Positions 6,962 to 15,244 of a DNA stretch of 26,856 nt are shown here, piece after piece (within the stretch, counting starts at the first letter, position 1; the number at the start of each line of letters is the position of its first letter). The notes beneath the pieces are model-generated. The model searched no databases and was not told the origin of the DNA. It worked only from the letters and a program-made list of their open reading frames with translations. The translations under genes were made by a program, and so were the position numbers. The DNA is from Spirochaetia bacterium (GTDB lineage Bacteria > Spirochaetota > Spirochaetia > Treponematales > Breznakiellaceae): contig BOBI01000011.1 of assembly GCA_026002305.1 (NCBI GenBank), forward strand, positions 1 through 26,856, given 5' to 3'.

Positions 6962-7906
6962 AAACATATCCATAAGAACCGGGGTAAGCGGTGTGCCGCA
7001 GGTGCGTGTGCGCAGATCATATTCGGCGCATAAGGCGATTATTTTGTCCGCATTGGTTATTCCGAAAAGTGATGACGCATTTTTATAATCGGATATGCTT
7101 TTTTTCATTGTTATGCCTATGCGCCGTAGGTCGTACTCGTTAGGGGCGCCATTTTCGGCCAACCTGCAATAATCCCGAAAACGCCTGAAACACCATAAAA
7201 GCCCGCTAAAAACGGTTACGGGGCTTTCCCCGCCCGAAATTAACGAACGGAGTATATCCAAACTTTTTGTTAAATTACCATCCGTTATAGACGAGAAAAG
7301 CGTAAATGCCGATTCGCTTCGTGAATGTGATAAAAGTTTTTCAACCAGTTCCGCGCTTATTCTTGTATCTTTTTTGCCGTCTAAAAAGAATACAAGCGCC
7401 TGACATTCCCTTCGCAGCGCGTCGGTATTGTTTTCTATCATTTCCAATACCGCGTCTACAGCATCGTCTTCAATGGTAAAACCATTTTTAGCAAAGAATT
7501 TTCTTATCCAATCACCCTTACGGTTTTCAAACATTTCATAAAATATTCTTTTGTTGTTTTTATCGCAAGTTTCCTCAATTCTTTTATCAACTGAAGTTTC
7601 ATCGGAAACCATGATCAAGGTTGTGTCATCAAGCGGGGCAGATAAATACGAACATAAATTCTCAATTTCATCTTTCTTCTTTATTTGTTCAGCGGTTTTT
7701 ATAAAAATTAAACGTGCATCGGAAAAAAGCGAGCCGTTTAACAAAACTGAAAGAATGTCCGGCATGGCATCTTCGCCTGCGTAAAACCGGTGCTCTTCAA
7801 CCGGCGCGCCGTGTTTTTTTGAAAGCGCAGCACGTATTTCGGTAATTGCATCCTGCTTCTCTCCGATTTCAGGTCCTAAAAAAAGAAAACATTCACCTTT
7901 AGGCAT
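6911..7906 (-). CDS. holA: DNA polymerase III delta subunit
   Basis: A 331-residue protein of the HolA family, the clamp-loader subunit that opens the beta sliding clamp. The N-terminus CFLFLGPEIGEKQDAI keeps the family start GxExxxK, and NGSLFSDARLIFIK (about 57-70) and NTDALRRECQAL (about 164-175) are typical. The C-terminal collar domain includes FTLFSSITDGNLTKSLDIL and TPVLMDMFLIML. As usual for delta, no catalytic ATPase motifs are present. It is the last gene of a minus-strand operon after lexA (18 bp gap). Its 3' end overlaps murJ by 51 bp in convergent orientation. Confidence 0.93.
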   Translation of the reverse strand: MPKGECFLFLGPEIGEKQDAITEIRAALSKKHGAPVEEHRFYAGEDAMPDILSVLLNGSLFSDARLIFIKTAEQIKKKDEIENLCSYLSAPLDDTTLIMVSDETSVDKRIEETCDKNNKRIFYEMFENRKGDWIRKFFAKNGFTIEDDAVDAVLEMIENNTDALRRECQALVFFLDGKKDTRISAELVEKLLSHSRSESAFTLFSSITDGNLTKSLDILRSLISGGESPVTVFSGLLWCFRRFRDYCRLAENGAPNEYDLRRIGITMKKSISDYKNASSLFGITNADKIIALCAEYDLRTRTCGTPLTPVLMDMFLIMLFQLSAKNRKNRF

Positions 7907-7924
7907 GAATCACCAATAAGTTGA

Positions 7925-8536
7925 TTAACTGTATGATCGGAAAACGCTGAAAAGTTTGCCGATAATTGTTACATCATCACTATAATTTGTAGGATGGTAT
8001 TTGGGATTTTCCGATTGCAATTTAATAATATTGTTTTTTTTAAAAAAACGTTTAATCACATAGCCATCGTCAATACGCGCCACAACAACGTCTCCATTTC
8101 TTGCGGATTCCTGTTTTTCGATAATAGCGGTGTCCCCGTCAAAGATTCCTATGCCGATCATTGAATCGCCACGGACCTTTACGGCAAAAAACGTTTTGTT
8201 TTTTTTCAGCATGGTACGGTGCAAGGTAATTACGCCGTTGTCATTTTCTTCGGAAAGCACCCTGTTACCGGCGGCAACTTCGCCAAGGATCGGGATACGG
8301 ACAAAATCATCGCCGCCCTTTTTCCCGTTATTGACAATTTCTATAGTGCGCGAACATCTATCCGCTGTTTTTATTATGCCCTTTTTTCTAAGCGCCGAAA
8401 CATGGTCATAAGCCGCTTTTGCCGTTAATTCAAAGTTTGCCGCTATTTGGCGGATCGACGGCGAGTAGTTGTGTTCTTCAATAAAAGTTGAAATAAAATC
8501 CAAAACCTCACTTTGCCGTTTTGTAATATCTTTCAT
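7925..8536 (-). CDS. lexA: LexA SOS repressor / S24 autoprotease
   Basis: A 203-residue LexA. The N-terminal winged helix (about 1-65) begins TKRQSEVLDFISTFIEEHNYSPSIRQIA. The linker has the Ala89-Gly90 self-cleavage site in ILGEVAAGNRVL. The S24 peptidase domain carries the catalytic Ser125 in RGDSMIGIGIFDGD and Lys162 in DGYVIKRFF. Thus all residues for RecA-stimulated autocleavage are present. The start overlaps the stop of the response-regulator gene by 4 bp (ATGA), implying translational coupling, and holA follows after 18 bp. I see no separate promoter or SOS box at the lexA start, so its expression probably depends at least partly on the promoter before the histidine kinase. UmuD or another S24 repressor is less likely because of the LexA-type winged helix. 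Confidence 0.95.
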   Translation of the reverse strand: MKDITKRQSEVLDFISTFIEEHNYSPSIRQIAANFELTAKAAYDHVSALRKKGIIKTADRCSRTIEIVNNGKKGGDDFVRIPILGEVAAGNRVLSEENDNGVITLHRTMLKKNKTFFAVKVRGDSMIGIGIFDGDTAIIEKQESARNGDVVVARIDDGYVIKRFFKKNNIIKLQSENPKYHPTNYSDDVTIIGKLFSVFRSYS

Positions 8537-9900
8537 TGTCCTTTCCTCTCTACCCCGAATTTCTTCAGTTTTGTATGGAGGTTACCCGGATACATACCGA
8601 TAACTTCCGCTGTTCTGGCAATAGAGCCATCATTTTTTTCTAACTGGTATTCCAAATAAAATTTTTCAAACATTTCTTTAGCCGTTGTATAAGTTTCGTC
8701 CAGTATACTATCATTTAATATTCTTTGACTAGTACCATCCCGCGTTTGGCTTCCTGTATTTAACAGTTCCGTAATTTTATCAATACTGATCTTGCCTTCA
8801 TCACAGAGAATTGTTATTCGTTCCGCCAGATTTTTTAATTCCCGAACATTTCCGGGCCACCGGTACCCTTTTAAAAAATTTTCCGCCTCCTTATCAAATG
8901 AATAAGAATAGCCTCCCGCTTCTTTCAGAAAATAATCCAGTAAGACCATAATGTCGCCGGCACGTTCACGCAGTGCCGGTACATAAACAGGTATAACATT
9001 TAAACGAAAATACAAGTCTTGCCGGAATTGGCCGTTTTTGCAGGCTTCTTCTAAATTTTTATTGGTAGCCGCTATGATACGAACATCTATATTGATGCTT
9101 TTTTCCCCACCCACACGCTCAATGGTTTGTTCTTGTATAGCACGCAGCACCTTTGCCTGTGCAGAAAGCGACATATCGCCTATCTCATCCATAAACAATG
9201 TACCGCCTGAAGCCAGTTCAAAACGGCCGCGCCTTATAGAATAAGCATCTGTGAACGCGCCTTTTTCGTGACCGAATAATTCACTTTCGATCAGCGTATC
9301 GGGAATCGCCGCGCAGTTTACTTCTATAAAGGCAGCCTTTGCGCGTTTAGAAAGCCGGTGTACGGCGCGGGCAACCAGTTCTTTTCCGCTGCCGTTCTCG
9401 CCGGTAATTAAAATGCGCGCGTCGCTGGAAGCGGCTTGTTTTATCAGAGAACGTAATTGTTCAATCAATTTACATTCACCTAATATCTCGTCTTTACCGC
9501 CGGATGTTTTTTTCAGTTCTTTATTTTCATTCCGCAGATCGATTAACGCAAAAGCATTGCGGCATACCGTTAATATTTTATCAATGGAAAGAGGTTTTTC
9601 CAAATAATCAAACGCGCCCAGTTTTACCGCCTTTACCGCCGTATCAATATTTGCGTGTCCTGAAATAACAATTACTTCGATTTCAGGATGTCCTTTTTTT
9701 ATTTTTCCAAGCGCATCAATCCCGCCCATTTTAGGCAGCATAACGTCAAGGAAAATTAAATCAATATGTTCCTTAGAAATTATGTCGATTCCGGCAATAG
9801 CATCCGGTGCAACAAGGGCTTTGTAGCCTTCATCTTCCATGATAGGCGCCATTGCGGCGCGAATTGATTGTTCATCATCAATTATTAAAACTTTACGCAT
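8533..9900 (-). CDS. Sigma-54-dependent response regulator (NtrX/AtoC type)
   Basis: A 455-residue three-domain regulator. The receiver (1-120) has phospho-acceptor Asp52 in LIFLDVMLP and the conserved Lys102. The AAA+ domain (about 140-370) has Walker A GENGSGKE (167-174), Walker B GGTLFMDEIGD (232-242) and the Arg-rich LYFRLNVIPVYVPALRERAGD block. The Fis-type helix-turn-helix lies at about 420-450. The sigma-54 contact loop reads GAFTDA (214-219) instead of the usual GAFTGA. The gene follows the histidine kinase by 8 bp, so the two form a cognate pair, and its end overlaps lexA by 4 bp. It should activate sigma-54 promoters when phosphorylated; target genes cannot be seen here. Confidence 0.93.
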   Translation of the reverse strand: MRKVLIIDDEQSIRAAMAPIMEDEGYKALVAPDAIAGIDIISKEHIDLIFLDVMLPKMGGIDALGKIKKGHPEIEVIVISGHANIDTAVKAVKLGAFDYLEKPLSIDKILTVCRNAFALIDLRNENKELKKTSGGKDEILGECKLIEQLRSLIKQAASSDARILITGENGSGKELVARAVHRLSKRAKAAFIEVNCAAIPDTLIESELFGHEKGAFTDAYSIRRGRFELASGGTLFMDEIGDMSLSAQAKVLRAIQEQTIERVGGEKSINIDVRIIAATNKNLEEACKNGQFRQDLYFRLNVIPVYVPALRERAGDIMVLLDYFLKEAGGYSYSFDKEAENFLKGYRWPGNVRELKNLAERITILCDEGKISIDKITELLNTGSQTRDGTSQRILNDSILDETYTTAKEMFEKFYLEYQLEKNDGSIARTAEVIGMYPGNLHTKLKKFGVERKGQ

Positions 9901-9908
9901 ATCTTCTA

Positions 9909-11645
9909 TTATACTACAGGCAGATCAACAAAGAAAGTTGTCCCCGCGCCGCTTGCGGAATTAAACCAGATACCGCCGTCATATTCAAGTACAATACGCT
10001 CAACAATGGGCAGCCCCAGCCCTGTGCCGGAATTTTTTGTTGTCCAGTAAGGTGTCCACACACTTTTCGCGTTTTCGGGATTTATTCCTTTGCCATTGTC
10101 CTTTATGGACAATCTGCAATATCGTGTATCATGTTTATTGACAATTTCGGTTTTTATTTCAATGCGGCCGTCGCTGTTCATCGCGTCAATAGCGTTAATT
10201 ACAAGATTATTTACAATCTGTGTAAGATGTTTCTTCTCGATACGGACATTCACACTTGTGTACATGGTTTCGGTGCTGAACGTAACCTTAGGGCATGATG
10301 TGATATAGGGTGCGATAATTTCATTTACAGCATCTTTAATATTGGTATTTGATTTAGATGCCTCAATGGGACGCGACAGTGTTTTAAATTCATCAAGCAG
10401 CGTCGACAGGCTTTCTACCTCCTGAATTATTGCCAGCATGGAATCTTCAAGTATATCCTGAGTTTTTTGCGGATCGTCTCTAAAGCGGCGCAGAACACGC
10501 TCGGCAGTAAGTTTAATGGGGGTAAGCGGATTTTTTATTTCATGGGCAAGCTGAACAGCCATTGTCTGCCATATAGAAATCTTTTCGGAACGGGCGAGCG
10601 CGTTTTGTGTTTTTTCTAAATTTTGTACCATGACATTAAAATTACGTATAAGCTCCCCCAGTTCATCTTTTGGTGATTTAAGTATATGTACCGAGAAATC
10701 ACCTTCTGCAACCTGCATGGTGGCTTCGCTTAGATCAATAATCGGTTTTGAAATGTTTTGGGTAAACGAAATGGCAATAATTATGGTTATCAATAGAATA
10801 GGAAACAGAAAAATGACGAAATACAAAAGCAAAAACGGGATGATTTTATTAAGGGATATTGAATTGATCGATTCAAAGCGGGCGGTTTCACTGTCAATGG
10901 TTGTCATCATTGAATCAAAACCGGCGCCCAAATTAAACGTTATAACACGGACGATATTAGGCTTTCTTGTATCAATGTAACGCACTATATCTTCGTCGCG
11001 CGGCAGTTCGCGGGCGGCAAAACCGTTTATAACATCAGGCGGCGTTCTTAAACGCTGATCGCCCCAGCCTGTAAAAAAAGCGCTCCGCCATTCATCTGTA
11101 CCATAAATAAAATCCTGAACGGCGAGAATATCTTCTTTGGCGCCTATGTTTTTCTTGTTTTCCTCGATAAAGTTTTCAAAATTGAATTTATTTATAGTCT
11201 GCATAAAATTAGATGTTTTAAGTGAATAAACATCAACAGCTAATTCTTGAGCCTGCACCAGCGCCTCTACTACTTTAACTTCCGGCCATAACCGGCCGAC
11301 CGCGTATAATGATTGTGTTGTAATAAAGATCGGTGGCAAGACGGCAAGGAGCGCCGTGATAAAAAAGTAGCTTACAATTCGCATCCGAAATTTGCTTCCG
11401 GATTTTTTTTTAATAAAATCCCTTATGACAACAGAGGATGAGATTACCAGAAAGATAAAAAGCGCCACAGGCATAGTAAAATAGACTACAAGATGCATAG
11501 GGCCAGGAAGCCGTGTCCTAATCAGAATATCCCTGCAAAAATCCGCAGAAAACAGCACCGTAAGAAGAAATATTGAAAAATATATAAGAAGTAAAACGCG
11601 GATACTTATAACATTTAATTTGGGGGATAATTTTATCTTTGCCAC
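9909..11645 (-). CDS. NtrY-like membrane sensor histidine kinase
   Basis: A 578-residue membrane kinase (a GTG start 9 bp upstream would add three residues). Hydrophobic segments lie near residues 15-35, 53-73 and 90-110, and another at about 268-295. A HAMP domain (about 297-345) follows with ISKPIIDLSEATMQVAEGDF. The dimerisation/phosphoacceptor helix is AVQLAHEIKNPLTPIKL with His368. The HATPase domain has the N box NLVINAIDAM, the G1 box DNGKGI and the G2 box GTGLGLPI. The LAHEIKNPLTPI H-box is typical of NtrY-type kinases. The chosen start is the GTG at 11645, because a strong AGGAAGG lies 8 nt upstream; the earlier GTG would sit on top of it. The sensory part between the membrane segments (about 110-265) shows no domain I recognise. 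It heads the kinase-regulator-lexA-holA operon. Confidence 0.92.
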   Translation of the reverse strand: MAKIKLSPKLNVISIRVLLLIYFSIFLLTVLFSADFCRDILIRTRLPGPMHLVVYFTMPVALFIFLVISSSVVIRDFIKKKSGSKFRMRIVSYFFITALLAVLPPIFITTQSLYAVGRLWPEVKVVEALVQAQELAVDVYSLKTSNFMQTINKFNFENFIEENKKNIGAKEDILAVQDFIYGTDEWRSAFFTGWGDQRLRTPPDVINGFAARELPRDEDIVRYIDTRKPNIVRVITFNLGAGFDSMMTTIDSETARFESINSISLNKIIPFLLLYFVIFLFPILLITIIIAISFTQNISKPIIDLSEATMQVAEGDFSVHILKSPKDELGELIRNFNVMVQNLEKTQNALARSEKISIWQTMAVQLAHEIKNPLTPIKLTAERVLRRFRDDPQKTQDILEDSMLAIIQEVESLSTLLDEFKTLSRPIEASKSNTNIKDAVNEIIAPYITSCPKVTFSTETMYTSVNVRIEKKHLTQIVNNLVINAIDAMNSDGRIEIKTEIVNKHDTRYCRLSIKDNGKGINPENAKSVWTPYWTTKNSGTGLGLPIVERIVLEYDGGIWFNSASGAGTTFFVDLPVV

Positions 11646-11653
11646 GGTAATCA

Positions 11654-11660
11654 CCTTCCT
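11654..11660 (-). promoter_or_regulatory. Ribosome binding site that fixes the histidine kinase start
   Basis: AGGAAGG on the minus strand, 8 nt before the GTG at 11645. The alternative GTG at 11654 would overlap this site, so the shorter protein is preferred. Confidence 0.7.
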
Positions 11661-11692
11661 GTAAACAGTATACTTAATCCTTACTTTGCTAT

Positions 11693-11698
11693 TATACT
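11693..11698 (+). promoter_or_regulatory. -10 box of the XPB-like gene, close to the start codon
   Basis: TATACT lies 8 nt before the ATG at 11707. There is no Shine-Dalgarno sequence and no clear -35 box. The gap 11646-11706 also carries the kinase promoter in the other direction. Confidence 0.4.
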
Positions 11699-11706
11699 AC
11701 TAATAG

Positions 11707-13758
11707 ATGTCTTCATTATATATGTTTAGTACGGTAGAACAATGGAAAACGGCGCTAATAACACTGCCCGATACAATATTTTTTGATTTAATGCGCAGCA
11801 GCCTGGGGAACATCAAATCACCGTTTAACAAGCAACGGTTATGCGAAGAACTTATTGCCCATCTAAGCCGCTGCGATGTTCAAAAAACAATCGAATCATT
11901 TATTGACCAAAACGATCATCTTTTAATATCGGCTATTTCGGTATTAGCGGAGCCTACGGTAGAGGAAGTCGTCTCTATTTTATCGCCGGATTACAGTTAT
12001 TCGTTTATTCATTCAATCATTCTAAACCTTGAAGAACGGCTTATTGTTTTCAGGCTTTGTTCGGGCAGTTTATGCCGTCTGTATCTGAATCCTCTGTTAA
12101 AGAAGGTATTGCTTCCTTTTATTGCCGACAAAACCATTTTGTTTCCGCAAAATAAACCGCATGATTGCGGCAAAAGTTTTAAAGAGCCATTGGGTGATCT
12201 TAAATTGTGTGCGGTATTCGCGTTTTGCGCATCAAACAATCAGATTTTGAATAATGACGGCACCATCAGAAAGACATTCAACAAAGAAATAAAACGGCTG
12301 TTTCCTAAAATTGATTTTAAAGCAGTTGTTTCCGCCCTGCACATTCTTGGTATTTTTGATAACCATCTGTTGAACATTCAAGATAAGCGTTTTTCGGATT
12401 TTGCCGATCTTCTGCCTAATGAACGTCTTTTTTATATGTCCGCCGGTATTTATATGTACCTTCTTGAATGCGCGGGGTGCGCCAAACTGCCCGATACACT
12501 CTCTTGGACGGCCGCTATGATACAAGCCATGTTTAATGAAATGGAAAATAATGGGTATTCATATTCATGTATATATAGACTGTTCCGGATTGTCGAACTG
12601 AATTTGAGCGCACAGATAAAGAAAAAAAGCAGTAGTCCTGTAAATTTAGACCTCTTTATTGATTCTCTTTGCAAAACCGGCCTTTTGGTTAAAGAAGGCG
12701 ATTTCTTATACAAGAACGTTTCAGTAGATTATGTAGAGGGCACGGAACCAACTAACAGTCCGTTTCTTGCTTTCGATTCGGCTATGTCTTTTGTGCTGTT
12801 TCCCGGAATCAACTTTAATGATGCCGTACGCCTGTGTCCATTTTGTAATGTTCTTGATACGCAGACAACAACACGTTTTGAACTTACCCGCGAATCTGCC
12901 GTACGAGGTTTCAATTTAGGCGTTTCTTACACCGGTATGGTAAACCTATTAAAAAATTTAAGCGGCGGTACATTAGACGAAAGTATCGAATTAACATTAA
13001 AAGATTGGTATGTACGATACACGGAAATAAGTATTTTTGACGGTATTACGCTTGTTTTGTCACCGGAAAGGCTCTACCTGGCTCTTATGCCGCCGCTTGC
13101 GGCGTTGGTAAAGCATAATCCCGCGCCCGGGGTGTTTATAATTGACAAGCAGGATAAAGAGGCGGCTGTTGCGGCTTTAAAGAAATCCGGCGTTGTTACA
13201 ATAGCGGATGCGTATTTGTCAAAAAAACATCTTAAAGAAATAGACACTTCATTTTACATAACACCGCTGGAAAGGCTTAATAAGAAAAAGGCAAATATAA
13301 AAACTCATGCGGCAGCATTCAAACAAAGCGAGGCATTGCAATATAAAGAGTTGTTTAATCAAATTCTGGATGATGAACAAATTGACGAAGCCTCGCGCAT
13401 AGAGCTTAAAGACAGGATAGAAAAACGCATTGTAATTTCAGCGAGGCAGCTTAAAGATGTTGCCATTAGATATGAAAAACTACAGGCCGCATCGTTAGAC
13501 TTTGCCGGAAAACTTGCCATAGCAAGGCAGGCGATGGCCTCCTGCGAAATTGTGGAACTGGATTTTCAAAACGAAACGGGTGAATCGGTTCATGTTTTGG
13601 GTATGCCATCCGGTATCGAAAAACTTTCCGGCGATACAATTCTCTCGGTATTAACGCAGGAAGTAAGCAAAACGGGATCAGAAAAAGAATATACAAGGGT
13701 ACATCTTGGTAAAATACAATTGATACGCCGTATAAAGAAGTCAATATTTAGTAATTAA
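11707..13758 (+). CDS. XPB/Ssl2 helicase N-terminal-like domain protein (no helicase motor)
   Basis: A 683-residue protein with no Walker A or DEAD/DEAH motifs. The central part (about 355-480) contains FVLFPGINFNDAVRLCPF, then TTTRFELTRESAVRGFNLG, MVNLLKNLSGG, ELTLKDW and VRYTEISIFDG. This resembles the helicase-associated XPB/Ssl2 N-terminal domain (Pfam PF13625 type): a beta-rich segment, a RLTxxS-like helix and a leucine-rich helix. The last 80 residues (ASCEIVELDFQNETGESVHV onward) resemble a WYL-like small beta domain. The first 330 residues look alpha-helical and are not recognised. It is followed after 12 bp by the NYN-LOTUS gene, with which it probably forms an operon, and it is divergent from the kinase operon. 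A nucleic-acid-related role is inferred; the actual function is unknown. Confidence 0.65.
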   Translation: MSSLYMFSTVEQWKTALITLPDTIFFDLMRSSLGNIKSPFNKQRLCEELIAHLSRCDVQKTIESFIDQNDHLLISAISVLAEPTVEEVVSILSPDYSYSFIHSIILNLEERLIVFRLCSGSLCRLYLNPLLKKVLLPFIADKTILFPQNKPHDCGKSFKEPLGDLKLCAVFAFCASNNQILNNDGTIRKTFNKEIKRLFPKIDFKAVVSALHILGIFDNHLLNIQDKRFSDFADLLPNERLFYMSAGIYMYLLECAGCAKLPDTLSWTAAMIQAMFNEMENNGYSYSCIYRLFRIVELNLSAQIKKKSSSPVNLDLFIDSLCKTGLLVKEGDFLYKNVSVDYVEGTEPTNSPFLAFDSAMSFVLFPGINFNDAVRLCPFCNVLDTQTTTRFELTRESAVRGFNLGVSYTGMVNLLKNLSGGTLDESIELTLKDWYVRYTEISIFDGITLVLSPERLYLALMPPLAALVKHNPAPGVFIIDKQDKEAAVAALKKSGVVTIADAYLSKKHLKEIDTSFYITPLERLNKKKANIKTHAAAFKQSEALQYKELFNQILDDEQIDEASRIELKDRIEKRIVISARQLKDVAIRYEKLQAASLDFAGKLAIARQAMASCEIVELDFQNETGESVHVLGMPSGIEKLSGDTILSVLTQEVSKTGSEKEYTRVHLGKIQLIRRIKKSIFSN

Positions 13759-13770
13759 AAAGGATTATGT

Positions 13771-14547
13771 ATGCCGCTATTACCATTTTCATTTCAAACC
13801 GAAACACAGCAAGTGCGTCTTGCTGTCTTAATTGATGCCGATAACGCCCAATCAGTCATTATTGAGGGCCTTTTAGATGAGGTTGCCAAGTATGGCATAG
13901 CGAGCGTAAAGCGCATTTACGGTGATTGGACAAGCACTCATTTACGCGCGTGGAAAGAAAAATTGCTTGAACACGCCATTCAGCCCATACAACAGTTTTC
14001 GTATACAAGCGGGAAAAACGCCACAGACAGCGCTATGATCATTGACGCCATGGATCTGCTGTACAGCGGTAAGCTGGACGGTTTTTGTATAGTTTCAAGT
14101 GATTCCGATTTTACACGTCTTGCGGCGCGCATACGCGAAAGCGGTTTAAAAGTTTATGGCTTTGGCGAGAAAAAGACCCCGCGCGCCTTTGTAGCTGTTT
14201 GTGATAAGTTTGTGTACACCGAAATATTGCGTAATATTCAGGAAGATGAGAATGGTGAGGGTGATAAACCGGCCCTGAAAACACGCAAAGAATTTAAACC
14301 CGACCAAAAACTAATTAAATTATTGTGTGATGCTGTAGATGATATTGCTGATGAGTCCGGCTGGGCATATCTTGGCGGCATTGGACAAAAGATTGCAAAC
14401 AGATCCAGTGAGTTTGATCCAAGAAATTACGGTTTTAAAAAGTTGGGGGATCTTTTCCGTACACTGCCTCAATTTGAAATAGATGAACGTCAACAAGAGA
14501 ACGGACTTGGAAAACTTATTTATATAAGATATGTCCGAAGCAAATAG
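13771..14547 (+). CDS. NYN-domain protein with C-terminal OST-HTH/LOTUS domain
   Basis: A 258-residue protein. The NYN/PIN-like domain (about 13-160; LabA/DUF88 group) has the acidic metal-binding set: LIDADNAQ with Asp22, Asp24 and Asn25; NATDSAMIIDAMD with Asp86; and VSSDSDFTRLA with Asp111 and Asp113. The C-terminal segment (about 175-255) with KLIKLLCDAVDDI, GWAYLGGIGQKI and YGFKKLGDLFRTLPQFEI is an OST-HTH/LOTUS RNA-binding domain. Family knowledge points to a metal-dependent RNase guided by the LOTUS domain; the substrate is unknown. The ATG at 13771 has AAGGA 7 nt upstream and lies 12 bp after the XPB-like gene. A second ATG at 13767 is out of frame. Confidence 0.85.
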   Translation: MPLLPFSFQTETQQVRLAVLIDADNAQSVIIEGLLDEVAKYGIASVKRIYGDWTSTHLRAWKEKLLEHAIQPIQQFSYTSGKNATDSAMIIDAMDLLYSGKLDGFCIVSSDSDFTRLAARIRESGLKVYGFGEKKTPRAFVAVCDKFVYTEILRNIQEDENGEGDKPALKTRKEFKPDQKLIKLLCDAVDDIADESGWAYLGGIGQKIANRSSEFDPRNYGFKKLGDLFRTLPQFEIDERQQENGLGKLIYIRYVRSK

Positions 14548-14624
14548 AAATTACATTCATCTAAACAAATGTATACAAGTGTATATAACTTTTTTACAAA
14601 ATATTATTTTTTTATAAAAATATA

Positions 14625-14653
14625 TTGCTAATTTTTTTTAAATAATGTATTAT
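14625..14653 (+). promoter_or_regulatory. Strong-looking promoter of the HTH-H1 gene with AT-rich upstream tract
   Basis: TTGCTA (14625-14630), a 17-bp spacer and TATTAT (14648-14653), preceded by about 45 bases of A and T runs resembling an UP element. A leader of about 25-30 nt follows, with AGGAG (14676-14680) 6 nt before the ATG at 14687. The rest of the gap (14548-14624) shows nothing else clear. Confidence 0.6.
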
Positions 14654-14686
14654 ATAGTCATCAAGTTATTTTAATAGGAGATAATT

Positions 14687-15166
14687 ATGGCAAAAGTAGC
14701 AGGTGGTAAAGGTTCCGGAAAAACACCCGGAGCAGTTTTACAAAAAAAGATTTCCGATCTCGGAGTAGCAGTCAGCACAGTGTCCGGTGCCCTTGGACAG
14801 AACGCGCAAACTTTCAAGAAAATTCTTACAGACAAAAAAAGAATTGACATTGAACTTGCACTTCAGTTTGCAAAACTTTTTGGCGATACACCGGATTTCT
14901 GGATCGATCTTCAGAGAAAAGCAGGCCTTGACGAAGCAAAGAAGAATACAAAGCTTCAGAAGAAACTCAAAGAACTTAAAAAGCTTCAAAAGGTTGAAAA
15001 AGGCGCAAGGGGCGCAAAGAAAGTTGCAGCTAAGAAAGTTGGAAAAAAACCTGTAAAAAAAGCAGCAGCTAAGAAACCCGTCGCAAAAAAAGCTACCCGC
15101 AAACCCCGCGCGGCATCCCAATCGTCTTCATCACCAAGTTATTCCGGCAGCGACAGCTCGTTCTAG
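14687..15166 (+). CDS. HigA-type HTH protein with histone-H1-like lysine/alanine-rich tail
   Basis: A 159-residue basic protein. Residues about 17-85 form an XRE/Cro-type helix-turn-helix of the HigA antitoxin kind (VAVSTVSGAL, FKKILTDKKRIDIELALQFAKLFG, then TPDFWIDLQRKAGLDEAKK). From about 86 to 142 the protein turns into a Lys/Ala/Pro-rich tail (AKKVAAKKVGKKPVKKAAAK), like eukaryotic H1 tails and bacterial H1-like proteins, ending in a Ser-rich stretch. No HigB toxin gene is adjacent. Its own AT-rich promoter, a good Shine-Dalgarno sequence, narrow codon choice (mostly GCA for Ala, CTT for Leu) and a strong terminator suggest a highly expressed single gene. An abundant nucleoid-associated DNA-binding protein fits better than a toxin-antitoxin antidote; that is inference. 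Confidence 0.8.
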   Translation: MAKVAGGKGSGKTPGAVLQKKISDLGVAVSTVSGALGQNAQTFKKILTDKKRIDIELALQFAKLFGDTPDFWIDLQRKAGLDEAKKNTKLQKKLKELKKLQKVEKGARGAKKVAAKKVGKKPVKKAAAKKPVAKKATRKPRAASQSSSSPSYSGSDSSF

Positions 15167-15190
15167 TCTAGCCTAACTTAAATAAGGAAG

Positions 15191-15229
15191 GCGGCACAAA
15201 CAGAAATGTTTCTTGTGCCGCTTTTTTTT
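15191..15229 (+). terminator. Rho-independent terminator of the HTH-H1 gene
   Basis: GCGGCACAA (15191-15199) pairs with TTGTGCCGC (15213-15221), with an inner ACA-GAAA-TGT hairpin, followed by eight T residues on the plus strand. It lies 25 bp after the stop. The minus strand lacks a matching T run, so it mainly terminates plus-strand transcription. Confidence 0.9.
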
Positions 15230-15244
15230 GTTTAAAATATTTAT

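Noticed and set aside
14687..15166. HigBA toxin-antitoxin locus
   Set aside because: There is no toxin gene on either side, and the lysine-rich tail, strong promoter and terminator point to a solitary abundant protein.
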